Part shown: positions 42,963 to 55,038 of the stretch, in pieces | How the letters are laid out: every line of letters begins with the position of its first letter | Numbering within the stretch: the first letter of the stretch is position 1 | NCBI GenBank assembly: GCA_039545295.1 | Contig: BCIK01000010.1 | Location: 794,304-858,303, forward strand | Origin: Udeniomyces pyricola | Lineage: Eukaryota > Basidiomycota > Tremellomycetes > Cystofilobasidiales > Mrakiaceae | Direction of reading: 5' to 3' | DNA: 64,000 nt | Notes under the pieces: generated by a model | Told to the model about the DNA's origin: nothing | Databases searched by the model: none | What the model saw: only the letters and a program-made list of their open reading frames with translations | Translations under genes and position numbers: made by a program

Positions 42963-45900
42963 ATGCTCTCTACCTCTCTCCTTGCATTTCTCTCAGTCCT
43001 GCAGCCTCTTGCCGTCGCGGCCGCCGCGCCGTACGAGTGGCCACAGAGAGAGCCGCTTGGTCCTCAGCTCGAGGCCCGTGCCTTTCAACTCTTCACCACC
43101 ATCGGCCCTCAAACTGCCTCTGGAACCGCAGTAGCCTCTGCACCAGCGGCCAGTCAAACGGGTTCTCATTCTCAGCAAATTCTTACCGCGCCAGACCCTC
43201 CCGGCAACACCGACAAGGTCGTCACCTGGCAGCTCTGGGAGTCCGCCGACGCGTTGACGGACCCAGCCCGCGGCAACTCCATCCTTAGCGTTCCACAAAA
43301 AGGCAATTTCCTTGGCTATTCCATCGAGCTCTCTGTAGCCAACCAAGTCCGTGAGTATCGTATCTTGGGCACGAGGGCGACATGTTGAGATTCGTGGCGC
43401 AAAAGCCTCATGGTGGTCGGCTGGCTAGAACGCATGGTTGCTGTCGATTTAGTTGTTCCTGCTCGACGATCGCCTCTTTAAATGATCTGTGGTGTCTAAG
43501 GCTTGAATTAGGCTGGTTCGCTGGTAAAAAATGAACCCCATCTAACGTCATGTCCCCTTACGCACCCTCATATGCGCTCAGTCGGCCCCGCGTCATCCGA
43601 GCTTCGAGCTCCGTTCCTCAACTTTCTTCAGAACCTGCGAGCGCGGTCGCTTTCTGGCGCCCGTCTTCGGATTGGCGGCAACTCACAAGAAGGGTCTCTC
43701 ATGTTTCCAGTCGATGGCTTGCCTAACGGAGGTGCTGGAGGGTACGTTAGTTTTGCTCTAGGGCGTCAATCTCCGCCGTCGTTAGAGATTTGTGTGCCTG
43801 ACGCGGTTGTCGTCTGTCTGTCTTTGGTACCACTTACCCTGGCGTCGCAGCTCGTTTCTCGAAAAGTCATCTTCCACTGCGACCATTACCAACACTCCAG
43901 ATGTCTATTACACCAAGGACCTCTTCTATGCGATGAGCAACGTGACTTCGCTCGTCGGAGCCGAATGGCTGATGGGGCTTGCATTCGCCAACAATACGGT
44001 CGACGGTCAGTCGAATGCCATGGAAGTTGCTGCATTCGCCGAGGCAACACTGGGTGATGCCCTCATCGGGTATCAGATTGGCAACGAGCCAGACCTGTAC
44101 GTAGCCTCACTGGTTTTTCTATGAAATGGTCTTTGTCGGATCTTCATGGCATGTTCTCACCGCGCTGTCGTCGTTGTCACCATCATCCGGCCTTCTTAGT
44201 TATCCTGGACGTCGACGAGGCGATTCGTATCAGCCATCGGACTGGTTCACCGAAATCGGGGCGTTTCTTGAGTCTGAAGCGATTGCAGATTCTACACTTA
44301 AGAGCAACAATCACTTTTTCTTGCCTAGTGTCTGTTGCAAGTGAGTTGCCTGCTGTGTCGCCCGATTCAGGCGTACCTTGTGTGAAGTCTTCAGTTCCAG
44401 CTTTTGACACTCTCGACTCGCCTGATCCTCCGCAATCTTGCTGCCAGCTGGTCTCCTCAGACCATGTTTGACACAGGATTCTTAGATGCCTATAGTACGC
44501 GCATGAACACGCTGTCCTTCCAACAGTATGTGTATTTTTGAAGTGATTGTTTCTCCATTCGCCTCCGTTTCTGGCGCGCTGATCAGGCGCGGTCGCCTTA
44601 CTTTTGTTCAGTTATCCAGCCAACAACTGTAACAACCAGGCGAGCGAAGTTGCTCAGGCCCTCTTCCCTGAGTTCCTTAATCACACGATGAACACCAACC
44701 TTGTAAACCAATACATTGATCCTGCCAATATGGGTATTCAAAAGGGCCTCGACGTCTCCATGATTGAGACCAACACAGCCTCTTGCTCTGGTTTTTCCGG
44801 TTTGAGCGACTCGTTCGGCGCTGCCCTTTGGTATGTTGAACACAATTGAGGATATGTCCGTCGACGAAAACGTCTCAAGGAAGTACTGAGCTAACCTTCT
44901 ACCTATGCTTGCTGCCGCGTGTCTCTGACAGGGCTCTCGACTGGACGCTGACACTCGCTTATCGTAACTTTACGAGTTCCATGCTTCATGTCGGTGGTCG
45001 CGACGCCTTCTACAATGTGAGCAGGGTGGTACTATGCTTGAATGCAACGTTTCCGATTGGCCTGACCCTCGTTTCTCCTCTGCCTTATCTCCTTCTGATT
45101 TGTTATAGCCCTTCACAGCTGTTCAAACCAATCAATCCTCTTTCCGGGGATGGACTGTTGGACCTGTTTACTATACGACACTGGCCATGGCGGAGGTTAG
45201 TGTATCGATCTCCGGCCTTCTGTCGTCCTGGCATCTGGATTCCAGGCTGATTGAGCGTTCCGTCTGATTGGCATATCGTAGATCTTAGGATCCACTAACA
45301 CCTCGCAGGTCATCGACCTGACACCTGCCGACAACCAAATCTATTTCCCTGCTTATGCCATCTACGAAAACAATGCCCCTGCCAAGGTGGCCCTTTTCAA
45401 CTTCATTTCGGACACCTCGGGCAATTCGGATTACACTGCCGAAATTAGCGTCGGGGGCGTCCAAGTCGCAAACCAAGAGGCTGGCGCTAAGTCCACGCCA
45501 ACCGAGGTCTACGTTCGGTGAGCGAAGCCACCTTCAATTGGCGACCGGACATGTTATGCCGCCCTGGCCACATCAACAATTTCTGACGCTATATACTTCT
45601 TCTCATATTTCATATGCGCCTGTCCGGCTTGGCCTCAGATACATGTATGCTGATTCCGGTACGACTGCTGAGCAGTACGCTGTAAGTCTCGCCCACCCTC
45701 GTTGTCTCACGGTGTGCGCATATCTGCACATCAAGCTCACAGTTCTCCCCCCCCCCTCCGATATTTTTATCAGATCACGTGGGCCAATCAGACGGCGGCT
45801 TACAGCGGGGATCATTCGTCTGATGGTACTCTCTATGGTACTCAAGAAACTATGACCATAGCGTGCGACACGACGAACCAGACATGCGCCATCCCCATGA

Positions 45901-46223
45901 AGGCTCCTTCCTTCGCTCTCGTCTTCCTTACCAAAGAGGCCCTTGCTGCCTCGTCGGGCACCGTTGTGGCCTCCACTTCAGACTCTTCAGCAACGACGTT
46001 CGGTACGACGTACGCTGCCGGTGGGGTGGGAACGGCCACCGTCGACCCTCAAGTACTCGCGACCAGCAACGGGCGGAGCGGAAGCGCTGGTGGGAGCACG
46101 AGTAAAGGTAGCACCGAGGCTGCTCAGGCAGAGGCCAACGGAGCGACCCCTGCTCTAGGCTCGTCGGTCATTGCTCTTGGAGTGGTTGGATTGGCGACGG
46201 CCTGGTTTTTGAATGGACTTTGA
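42963..46223 (+). CDS. GPI-anchored glycoside hydrolase, GH79-like (beta-glucuronidase type)
   Basis: Secreted retaining glycosidase of the GH-A clan; GH79 members remove glucuronic acid from glycans such as arabinogalactan. The start at 42963 gives a signal peptide (MLSTSLLAFLSVLQPLAVAA). The catalytic domain, spliced from many exons, has FLNFLQNLRARSLSGARLRIGG, FYAMSNVTSLVGAEWLMGLAF and ALIGYQIGNEPDLY, with the acid/base Glu after Asn as in the clan. The nucleophile is probably the Glu in DVSMIETNTASCSGF. A C-terminal beta domain follows (VIDLTPADNQIYFPAYAIY, NAPAKVALFNFISDTSG). The end is a Ser/Thr/Gly-rich stalk and hydrophobic tail (SSVIALGVVGLATAWFLNGL), a typical GPI-attachment signal, with the stop at 46221-46223. 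Several N-glycosylation sequons are visible. The family assignment comes from these motifs; the exact substrate is open. Confidence 0.85.
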
Positions 46224-47223
46224 GGCGGCCGAGCGTGATGGCGCGGCTTAAGTGGCATTGTTTATACCTTTGTCTCGTCACTATTTTTCGCTTGTTCCTT
46301 TTCCTTTTTCATCAGTTCCACGCATTTTGTTTGATCCCCGTCCCAATCTTGGGTCGTCTTCAATCCCATACATCGCACCATCTGAATACCCTAACGTGAC
46401 TCTCAATTGCATTTCATTGTCGCACACGTCATTTTTTTTATTTTTTTTTTGTTCCTTTCAAATTTCTTTTTTTCTTCTTCTTCTTCTTTAGTTTGTCTTC
46501 TTAGTTTGTCTTTCTTTCCATGACTTTGACGGATTTTTCATTTTGTTCACGAGACGGAATGGATTGTTTATATGGACTATTTTGAGCCGGGTGGCCGGCC
46601 GGTAGCGGCAGATCATGATCGATGATTCTCAATATCAGCTCATATATATATATATATCAGCATGACGTAGCTGCTGCAGTATGGGCGGGATCGAATCAGG
46701 AGCGCAGTGATTATTGGTACGGTCCTATGACATCCTCAGTGTGTATGTACCATACATCAAATCTACCATATGCACACATCGATTCGTACGTAGAATTGAC
46801 GGTGCATATATGCTGTATATTTCATATTCTATACCCTATATCCGATATCCAATATCCAATATTGAATATTCAATAGTCAATGACGACCGATCGGATGGTT
46901 AGTACGTAATTACGTCCGCCGTCGAAGGTTCTCGAACCGCTTCGCTTGGCTGAAGGTTCTTGTGAGTGCGTAAACTTGGGCGCCCCTCCCGCTGGTTGGA
47001 TGGCCGTTGGACCTTACGTCTTTCGCTGTCTGTCTGTCTTGCACCTTCTCTCCCTCTCTCCCTCTCTCTTACACTCCGTTCTACGTCTTCCATACTTGTG
47101 CGCCCCTCTCCTTTGCTGCTTCGCGTCTTTCCACCTTCTTCCCCTACTCTCAGCTCATTCACATATCCCCCCTTTTTTTTTTCCTCCTCTTGACTGCTCT
47201 TGTCTCATCTCGCTCAGATCACC
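46224..47223. other. 3' flank of GH79 and cyclophilin upstream region
   Basis: Noncoding: T-rich tracts near 46428-46490, an alternating TA run at about 46642-46657, tandem ATATCC/CAATAT words at 46830-46875, and a strongly CT-rich leader (47030-47220) directly before the cyclophilin start. No separate gene. Confidence 0.6.
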
Positions 47224-48778
47224 ATGTCGTCAGTCATCCCTCTTTGTAACTCAATCCCTTCCCCACTTCGCCCAAAAGAGGCCCGCTCCTTTGGCCCCCA
47301 TCTCGTCCCTCTCAAACTTTGCTGACGTCGCCTCTGCTTGTCCTTTTCCCATCTCAGCAACGTTTTCGTATGTATCTCACCAGATGACTCATTCCAAGCC
47401 AAGCCTAGTATCCGTTCCTAACTCCCTCACTTGTCTCATTGCGCTCAGTTCGACATCGCTAGTGAGTAGCCCGTTTGCCTGTGGTTTTCACTCTCCTGCA
47501 GCATCTGACTGTTCAAACCACGTTGATTGACCCGCCGTCCTCTTCGCCCTGCTTTGCATCAGTCAACGGATCGCCCGCCGGCAAGATCATCTTCAAGCTC
47601 TACGACGACGTTGTCCCCAAGACCGCCGACAACTTCCGACAGCTCTGCACTGGAGCCAAGGGGTACGCTTCCTGTTTGGAATAGTGTGGACTGCCTCAGA
47701 CGCCTGATCGATCGGCCGGCTCATGTCCATCTCTCTTTTGACAGCTTTGGATACGCCGGTTCAGGTTTCCACCGAGTCATCCCCCAGTTCATGCTTCAGG
47801 GTTCGTCATCTATTCATCGCTTTCTCATCGCATCATCCAGATGGTACTGTTGCATTCCATGTTGACATCGCCATTTTCTCGTCTCTCCACTTTCGGTGTT
47901 GCGTCACATCCGCCCTCTAAAACAACAGGTGGTGACTTCACCGCGTGAGTGTTCAACCCACACGACTATCCGCTCCTAGGTGATGAAAGATGCTTTCCCC
48001 TTTTCTTTCCCTTCTCGCTGACCTCCAGTTGGCGTTCTTCTCCTTTTACCTCGTTTGTCTTCAGTCACAACGGAACCGGTGGAAAGTCCGTGAGTTTACA
48101 ATCTGCTTGTTATATGAGGGAACAGGGAGGGCTCCGCTTGAGTGTCTACTCTCCCCTTCCTGGTCCTTGCTATGGTTCACTGCTGATATGTCTGTTGTCT
48201 AACCATCTCTTTGTCTTCAATCTCTTCAGATCTTGTACGTTCCTAGCCCGCTCGCATTCTCTAAATATTTTTGTTATCCTTGCCATTTCTTCTCCCTTTT
48301 TATTTGCTAATCTGTTTACTCTCTGCACAACGTTGTCATAAATAGTGGAGCCAAGTTCAACGATGAGAACTTCTCGTTGAAGGTACGAAGATGTTGCCGT
48401 TTTGTCTATCGAAATGCATGGGACGGTGTCAGATCTGAACTTGTTTATCTTCCCTTTTTCTACTATGTTTTCCTCTTCGCAGCACACCAAGCCCGGATTG
48501 CTCTCCATGGCCAACGCTGGACCCAACACCAACGGATCGCAGTTCTTCATCACCACTGTCAAGACCTCTTGGTTGGACGGCAAGCACGTCGTTTTCGGCG
48601 AGGTTGTCGACGGCTTGGACCTTGTCTACAAGATCGAGTCTTACGGCTCTGACTCCGGCAAGGTAAGACCCGCTTGCAGTTTTTGTAGGCCAGTGTTTAT
48701 CTACTCGTAACTGATGTTTCTTCTTAACACTTTCAGCCCAAGGCCAAGATCACCATCACCAACTCGGGATCGTGCTAA
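47224..48778 (+). CDS. CPR1: Cyclophilin A, peptidyl-prolyl cis-trans isomerase, with micro-exons
   Basis: Cytosolic prolyl isomerase and the target of cyclosporin A. Splicing consistent with the family gives M-S-N-V-F-F-D-I from three tiny coding pieces: ATGTC (47224-47228), a 10-base exon (47358-47367) and a 13-base exon (47449-47461). Then comes [20 protein letters not shown] and [14 protein letters not shown] (47563-47662), [33 protein letters not shown], a 5-base exon ATCTT (48230-48234) and [21 protein letters not shown]. The rest is [36 protein letters not shown], and [12 protein letters not shown] ending at the stop 48776-48778. Active-site residues ([11 protein letters not shown], the [13 protein letters not shown] segment, W and H of [11 protein letters not shown]) are all present, so it should be active. 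Length is about 162 residues. Confidence 0.95.
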
Positions 48779-49251
48779 ACGCTGCTCTGCTGGCCACTTT
48801 CTGAATTTGCCGATCTGTGATCGCGATGTGATGCCCATTGTATCAACGCTCACTGAACGATGTTTCACCCTGGTCAGAATCTGATAATCTGTCCATTCAG
48901 ACCAAATCATTCGTTAAATCTCGTGGTGTATCCATTCCTGCGGAGTGAGACTGAATGGCATAGAGGGTCGACGCAAAAGTGGACAACCTGGCATGCAAGG
49001 CACTGTCGCGCCTTCTTTGAACCTCATTACCTACGACAGAAATCGTCGATTCATAACAGGCATGTCTTACTGTTGCCCACGCGCATGAGATGATCAACTT
49101 CCAGGCTATGCTCATATCACACAGTCTTGGAACCAAATGTTACGAAAAATGTGGTGAATACATAGGCATTTACAGTTTGGCGCAGAACTGAAAAAGAAAC
49201 CACGCTCCTGGCCACATACGCGCGCATCCGCGTATCGCCGGCTCGTCCCGT
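48779..49251. other. Convergent 3' region of cyclophilin and the MFS transporter
   Basis: No gene or obvious structure was seen. Confidence 0.5.
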
Positions 49252-49965
49252 TCAGACAAGATGTGAACCCAGTCCGTCTCTCCTCTTACGGTCCTCTTCG
49301 TTCAAACCGATCACAAACACGTCATCCTTTTCATCGGAAGAAGAGGCTGCCAGCGATATGACACCGGCAGGTCGCTCGTCGTTGTGCGTCAGAATCTTGA
49401 TGTCCGAGAGGCCTGCGTCGTCGGTATCTTGAGATGGATGCAGGTTGCGTCGAGCGTCACGCTTTTGTAGATAGAGAATGAGACCGATCCAAGGAACTGC
49501 CGAGTCGAAGGAGCAGTGAGTGAGAAAGTCAATATCCATGCAAGGCACCACCGATAAGTCTAGACTTCATCAAAAGAGGCAGCCCTCGCTTCCTATGGCC
49601 CTTGCCCAACAGACGAATTTGCACGTACTCAAAACGCTTGAGAGGACAATCGACCAGATGTGGCCCTTGGAAGCTTTGGGGAATTCGGAAGTCGGCCAGA
49701 TGAAATTGGGAGCGATGGCTTGGACGAGATAGGCGAGGTCGTTGGCAAGGCCGATGATAATGGCCCTCGCCTCATTCTGCGAACAAATCCACGAAACAGG
49801 GGTTAGTGTCTTTCCAAGCGAGAGATGAAGTTACAGAACAGAGGATAGATCAAGAAAAATACGAGGGAGAAAGAGTGAAAGGAAAGATCAAGCGAGTGTT
49901 GATATGCCAACGGCAATTGGAGGGGCATGAAGAAGAAGAAACAAAAAAGGAAAGAAAAAAAAAAG

Positions 49966-50034
<69 letters not shown>

Positions 50035-52189
50035 ACCCACGTTCTCGCCTGTGATTTCGTTGATCAGGTTCATGATGAGTGCACCAATTGAGCCGGCCGC
50101 AGGAACAAGGTAGTATAGAGCCGTTCGGCCCTTGAGACCGCTGTACAGAGGAGTTGCTCGAAGAATGGCGTTGACAATGATCTAATGCATGACGAACGAC
50201 ACTAAGTCAGCACTCTAACGGCAAGTGAGCGCCACACTTTGAAGACAGAAAGGTCGCGACGTACGTTGAGCACGCTACCAAACACGACGAATGGCCACCG
50301 TAAGCCACCTAAGGCGTCGGACCACCAAGCATACACCATGGACAGGACGACGAATATCGCGGTTCCAGGAAGAGGAACTTGATACCAAGAACAAACGAGC
50401 AGTCAGTTATAGAGGACTGACGCGTACGGCATTCTCGGAGACAAAGAGAGAAACATACGCAAGTTGATTTGAGAGACGGTGAAAGAAGTTCCAGGAACAG
50501 GGGCTGGGTAATTTCTCGAAGGAACAGCGTTGAAACCTGATCGTAAGGGCGGAGAATGCGCGAAGTATAGTTTGTCAGCTCGAGCGCTGGTCCATGTTTT
50601 AAGAGAACGCAGAACTGAAGAATGTACTCTTCAGCCAGTAGCCCATCGGTTGCTGAGCGATCGCATTCTGTGAGAGGCGTAGAAGTTCATCAGCGACGAG
50701 TCGAATTGTACGATGTTGGCCCGGCTGTCTGTCAATTGGCCAGACTCACGTTGTATAGCATATCTACAAGGCCCACGCAGCGGCATTAGGCGCAATCGAA
50801 GCGCTGTAATCAGTTAGGTATTCAAGAGAGCTGACCGATCAATCCGCCATGTCAGGCTTACACGCAGGTGGGAGAATCCAAAAGTGCCATGACGACAACA
50901 ACGCTTTGACCTAGGCCGAGGGTATAGCAAAATTGTTTTAGTTTCCTAGAGATGGTTATGCGAGGGTAGAGCCGTATCCTATGATGCGACGACCGACCTT
51001 TTGTCTAGTCCAGGGCTTGGCTTCGGCCCGGTTGACGGCCCTCATTCTCGCGCGAGAAATGTCAATTTCCTATACAGATTACAACAACGATAGACAAATC
51101 TCACATCGAGCCAGTCAAAATCCATACGGCCTGGCGATCAAAAAGGCGAAAAAAGGTTATTGACACCGACCTTTTGGGAGAGCCAAAAGGATGGCTTCGC
51201 ATTCCAAGGTAGACCAGGAAGGAAAACGAAGCCAGCAATCGCGATGGGAATGGTGATGATGGCGTCGATGCTAGTAGCGGCAAGGAGGCAGAAGCGTCGA
51301 GCGCACATCAGTCGAGGCCACCTCGGGTCGATCTCTGCCTGACTACCACAGAGCAGGTGCACATACATGAAGATCCACCGCCAGCCTGGCAGGCCGTACT
51401 TGCCATTCAAAGTCTGATAGGCCGCCGTTTGAAGGAAACCGGAGAACATCTTGCCCAAGGCACCAGCGACGTAGAAAATGGACGAGCGCTTGGCGAGTTC
51501 TCGAGGAGTGTACCAGGAGCCTAGCATATAGTGCACAGCAGGATAGAACCCTGACTCTGCCAGCCCGACGAGAAATCTGATGGCGTAGAGAGACTTCGTT
51601 CCCTGTAAAAGTTGCATACGTCTGTGATCAATTGTGTGCTTCAGACTCCATGAGACCATATCCTGAGTGCAACATACCTGAACCGCAAACGTTCCGAGNG
51701 TGAGGATACCCCACNCGAGNTCCANGGCCGGGATGATCCACCTCGGAGTGACTCTTGTGAGAAGGTAAAGGATCGGCATCTGTCCGATCACGTAGCCTGA
51801 GTAAAGAACGGACCAATCCCAAGCCCATCAGTCAAAGGATATCTTGGCTTCACCTACATGCGATACGACAGCTCATGCTTACCAGCGGTCCAAAGAGACG
51901 ATGCTGTGACTAGCTCATTCGAGTAAAGACCGAGATCTTCCTTCATCCCGCTCAAGAAGGCGTTGCTGATGTTGTCTTGGTCCAGGTTTTTGACAAAGTA
52001 CCCGAGCGATGCAAACACGAGNAGCGATGCGTCGAGTTTGGTGAGAAAGCGCCGCTCCTCGGGNCCAACGTCGGCCGTGTCCCAGATTTTGCCCCAAAAA
52101 CTCTGCTTNGCCCCCTGGTCAGCGATTACGATGGATTCATCTTGACTCGGGACGAGGATAGGAGTTGATTTATTGTCGACGCGTGCCAT
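49252..52189 (-). CDS. MFS anion/vitamin transporter of the Dal5 / Liz1-Fen2 family
   Basis: Plasma-membrane proton symporter of the anion:cation symporter branch (allantoate, pantothenate or related carboxylates). The start at 52189 gives MARVDNKSTPILVPSQDES. Next come EERRFLTKLDASLLVFASLGY (about) and the family signature FVKNLDQDNISNAFLSGMKED. They are followed by LVTASSLWTAGYVIGQMPI, RFLVGLAESGFYPAVHYMLG, SWYTPRELAKRSSIFYVAGA and AIITIPIAIAGFVFLPGLP. Later exons give LKGRTALYYLVPAAGSIGAL, IMNLINEITGE and EARAIIIGLANDLAYLVQAI. The C-terminal cytosolic tail ends EEDRKRRDGLGSHLV at 49252. The NLDQxNIxNA-SGMKEDL motif favours the Liz1/Fen2 (pantothenate-type) subgroup; the substrate is not provable. 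Seven Ns at 51699, 51715, 51720, 51725, 52022, 52064 and 52109 hit exons and leave residues undefined. One intron carries a very long poly-T. Confidence 0.88.
49966..50033. repeat. Uninterrupted 68-base poly-A tract (intron of the MFS gene)
   Basis: A run of A only, preceded by A-rich sequence with single G breaks from 49942. On the coding (minus) strand it is a poly-T just after a GTGGGT donor that follows ITGE-N, so it lies inside an intron ending near 49779. Possible origins are replication slippage, a retroposed poly-A tail or a sequencing artefact. Confidence 0.8.
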
Positions 52190-53157
52190 GTCGCGGTAGA
52201 TGTCCGAGAGAGAAAGAACTGGGAAATAGGAAGGGGTGTGAGATTATAGATGATGGTGCTGATGAGTGATGTCGCGTGAAGACACAACAGGTGGATGAAG
52301 AAGGACAAAAGCTGCACAAAGGCAGAGAAAACGAAGACCATAAGCATCGTTTAGTTATCTAGATGAAGCCACTGTCGACTTTGCTGATGAGTCAGTCTCG
52401 CGATATCACGACAGGTTAGCTGATAGCGGAAGGTGAGTGCCATTGGGCTCCGCTGAGAGACAAGGGAAGTTTGAAAGGCGTGATGTGGTGCGACAAAGGC
52501 TCAATCGGGTTAATTTGGATGGCGGCGATAGGCGAAAGAACATCAAGTACGGCCAGCCAAACTAACCGAGGCACGTATGACGAGCTCAGATCTTAGAATA
52601 ATACGGGATGGAGATAGAGAGAGTCAGCTGAGAGGGAAGCTGGATACGAAGCAATCACTGTCAGCGCGCAAATGTGTTAAGTGGCGTCCTCATGACGAGG
52701 AGGAGAGTGACACGTCGATGGTAGTTTCATCTGCGATGCGCTATGTCAGCGCAAGCTCGCAACATGCAACAACTCGCGACCCGCAAGCTTGAATTCGAGA
52801 TTATCAAGGCGATAACCATTGACTATCAGCGTCATCGACCACCTGATCACAAGCGACAAGGCGCACCAAGCGCGCCGGACCGGATCCCGAGTTGAACATT
52901 GGTTGCGTTGGGGTCGGGTTGATTGTGCGATATGTCGTCAGGACCCCTTTGATCGCCCGCATTTCTTCATTGCTTACCATTCGTCTTCGGCTCTTACCGT
53001 CAAACTTTGTCGCTTCAATCCGACACAGATGTTATCCTCAAACATCTTTTCGAACGGGTCCCAACCCTTCCCAATCATCCCCCACCTACTCAGCTTTGTC
53101 GGCTCTGTCCATCTACCATCTCTCCACCCCTATACTTAGACCGCCAACTTCAGCATC
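52190..53157. promoter_or_regulatory. Divergent promoter of the MFS transporter and the 2OG dioxygenase genes
   Basis: About 970 bases between divergent starts. No coding region or conserved site could be defined. A short CT-rich leader precedes 53158. Confidence 0.45.
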
Positions 53158-55038
53158 ATGGCTCCAGACCCTACCCAGATCTACGGCACCGCCGCTCACC
53201 CCTACTCCACCTTGCCCGAGACCAAGGCAGACCGTACGTTGGACATCAGCTCGTTTTGTCGCACTCAATCAGTCTCTGGTAGTTCGCCCACTATGCTCAA
53301 TACTGATCTTGAGAATCTTGACTCCACTCATAGTTCAATGGGCCGATCTCGTCGCCCTTGATCTCTCGACATTCGATGAGCCAGGAGGACGACAGCGTTT
53401 GGCAAAGCAGCTCAAGGTACATTCACCTTCCCTTCCTCTGGATCACTGCAGCTTCACCGGCTGTTATTCTGACGCAAACCTTGGGTGTCCTCTTCGTGCT
53501 TCCAGGAGGCCGTCCACAACGTTGGCTTCTTCTACGTCATCAACTTTGGCATCTCTCAAGAGCGCATCGACCAACAATTCTCGATTGGGAAAGAGGTCTT
53601 CGACCTCGACTTTAAGGACAAGGAGCCCTACGCAGCCAATCATGCCGAGGGCGGCTACAATGGCTACACTGGACGCCAACTGCAGCACTTTCAGAAGCAG
53701 GCGGCCAATGGCTTCCAAGCGAGAAGCAACGTTGAGGTTTGGAACATGCCCAAGTTTACCCCCGAGTTCGACGAATGGCACGCGAGCCACAAGCCTGCTC
53801 CCATTGCGGCAAACTGGGAAGAAATTGAAAAGTTTGGCAAAGTAAGCAAGATTTCCTTTGCGTGCATAAGTACTTCGTGTAATCAATCGTTAACATATCA
53901 CTTGACATCTTCCTATACAGGACGTTCACACCAATGTCATTGAGAAACTGCTTGTCATCTTCGCCCACGTCCTCGAACTCCCCAGCGAGACTTACTTCCT
54001 TGACCGTCATCGGTACCAGGAGCGAAGCGAGGATCATCGTCAGTCTCATGACTATCTGCCCTGTTCACATTCGCGGTCTGTTGCCTCGTGTCGGATGCTG
54101 ACTCATATGCACTTCGACTATCCTCAGTTCGCTACATGAAGTACAAGACCCGATCGGAGGAGGAAAATACCAAAGCCAAGAACCTCTACACAGGTGGTCA
54201 CACGGATTTGGGATCCGTCACTCTTTTGTTCCGTCAGCCAGTCGTCGGGCTACAAGTCCTCGCTCATGATGGATCCTGGCAGTTTGTCAAGCCGCTCGCT
54301 GGCTCCATCAGTCAGTTCTGCGTTTTCCTTGCTTATGTTTCTTGAACTTGAGAGCAGAATTTGTCTAACGTCTTACTTGGAAAACCCTTTTCCCTTTCCC
54401 TCTTCCTTAGCTGTCAATATCGCTGATACTCTTCAAATCTTGTCGGGGACGTACCTCAAATCGAGCGTCCACAGAGTCGTCGCTCCTCAGAACGACCAAG
54501 CTGCCTTTGATCGTCTCGGTGTTGTACGTTTCTTTTCTTGCTCGTTTCATCTTGGTCCACGTTGACCAGGAACCATAAAACCCGAAGTTTGACCTTTTTT
54601 TTCTTCGTGTTTTCGGTCGTTTGCCTTCCAACAGCTCTACTTTGTGCGACCCAACAACGAGACCCTGGTGGAGGCCGTGAAGGATTCACCCGTCCTCGCC
54701 AGGGAGCATATCTACGATCAAATCAAAGATGAGGCATGGGAAAAGGACCCCATCACTGTCGAGGGTGCGAGCAATCTCTTTTTTTCCATTGTCATCTCTA
54801 TCACGTTCCAGCTGCATTCACTCTTACTAGGTCTCATGCCTGACTATCTGCGTCTCATGACTGATCGCCTTTCTTATCTTGTACAGAATGGGTCAAAGCT
54901 CGACAAGCCGACATCTTTTCCAAGACCCAGCAGCAGAACCAAATTTCTATCAACGATGGCGAGGATGTTAAACCCGGTCAGGAGCGAAAGGAACTCACTC
55001 ATCTTGTTGGCAAGATCCCTGTAAAATACTGGGCGTAA
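53158..55038 (+). CDS. 2-oxoglutarate/Fe(II)-dependent dioxygenase, isopenicillin-N-synthase-like
   Basis: Non-haem iron oxygenase with the DIOX_N and 2OG-FeII_Oxy domains. The start at 53158 gives MAPDPTQIYGTAAHPYSTLP. The N-domain contains VALDLSTFDEPGGRQRLAKQL and EAVHNVGFFYVINFGIS, and HAEGGYNGYTGRQLQHF follows. The catalytic jelly roll carries YTGGHTDLGSVTLLF (iron-binding His and Asp), VVGLQVLAHDGSWQFVKP, VNIADTLQILSGTYLKS and SSVHRVVAP (second iron His), with the 2-oxoglutarate-binding Arg just after. The C-terminal exon ends VGKIPVKYWA with the stop at 55036-55038. All metal ligands are present, so it should be active. The family oxidises many substrates (thymine-7-hydroxylase-like and others), and the actual one is unknown. 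It is divergent from the MFS transporter, so a catabolic pairing is possible but unproven. Confidence 0.88.

Noticed and set aside
42541..43288. Long plus-strand frames upstream of and overlapping the GH79 start
   Set aside because: They translate the CT-rich leader and read the GH79 signal-peptide region in a wrong frame.
49803..50054. Poly-phenylalanine and poly-lysine open frames on both strands
   Set aside because: Pure products of the poly-A/T tract inside an intron.
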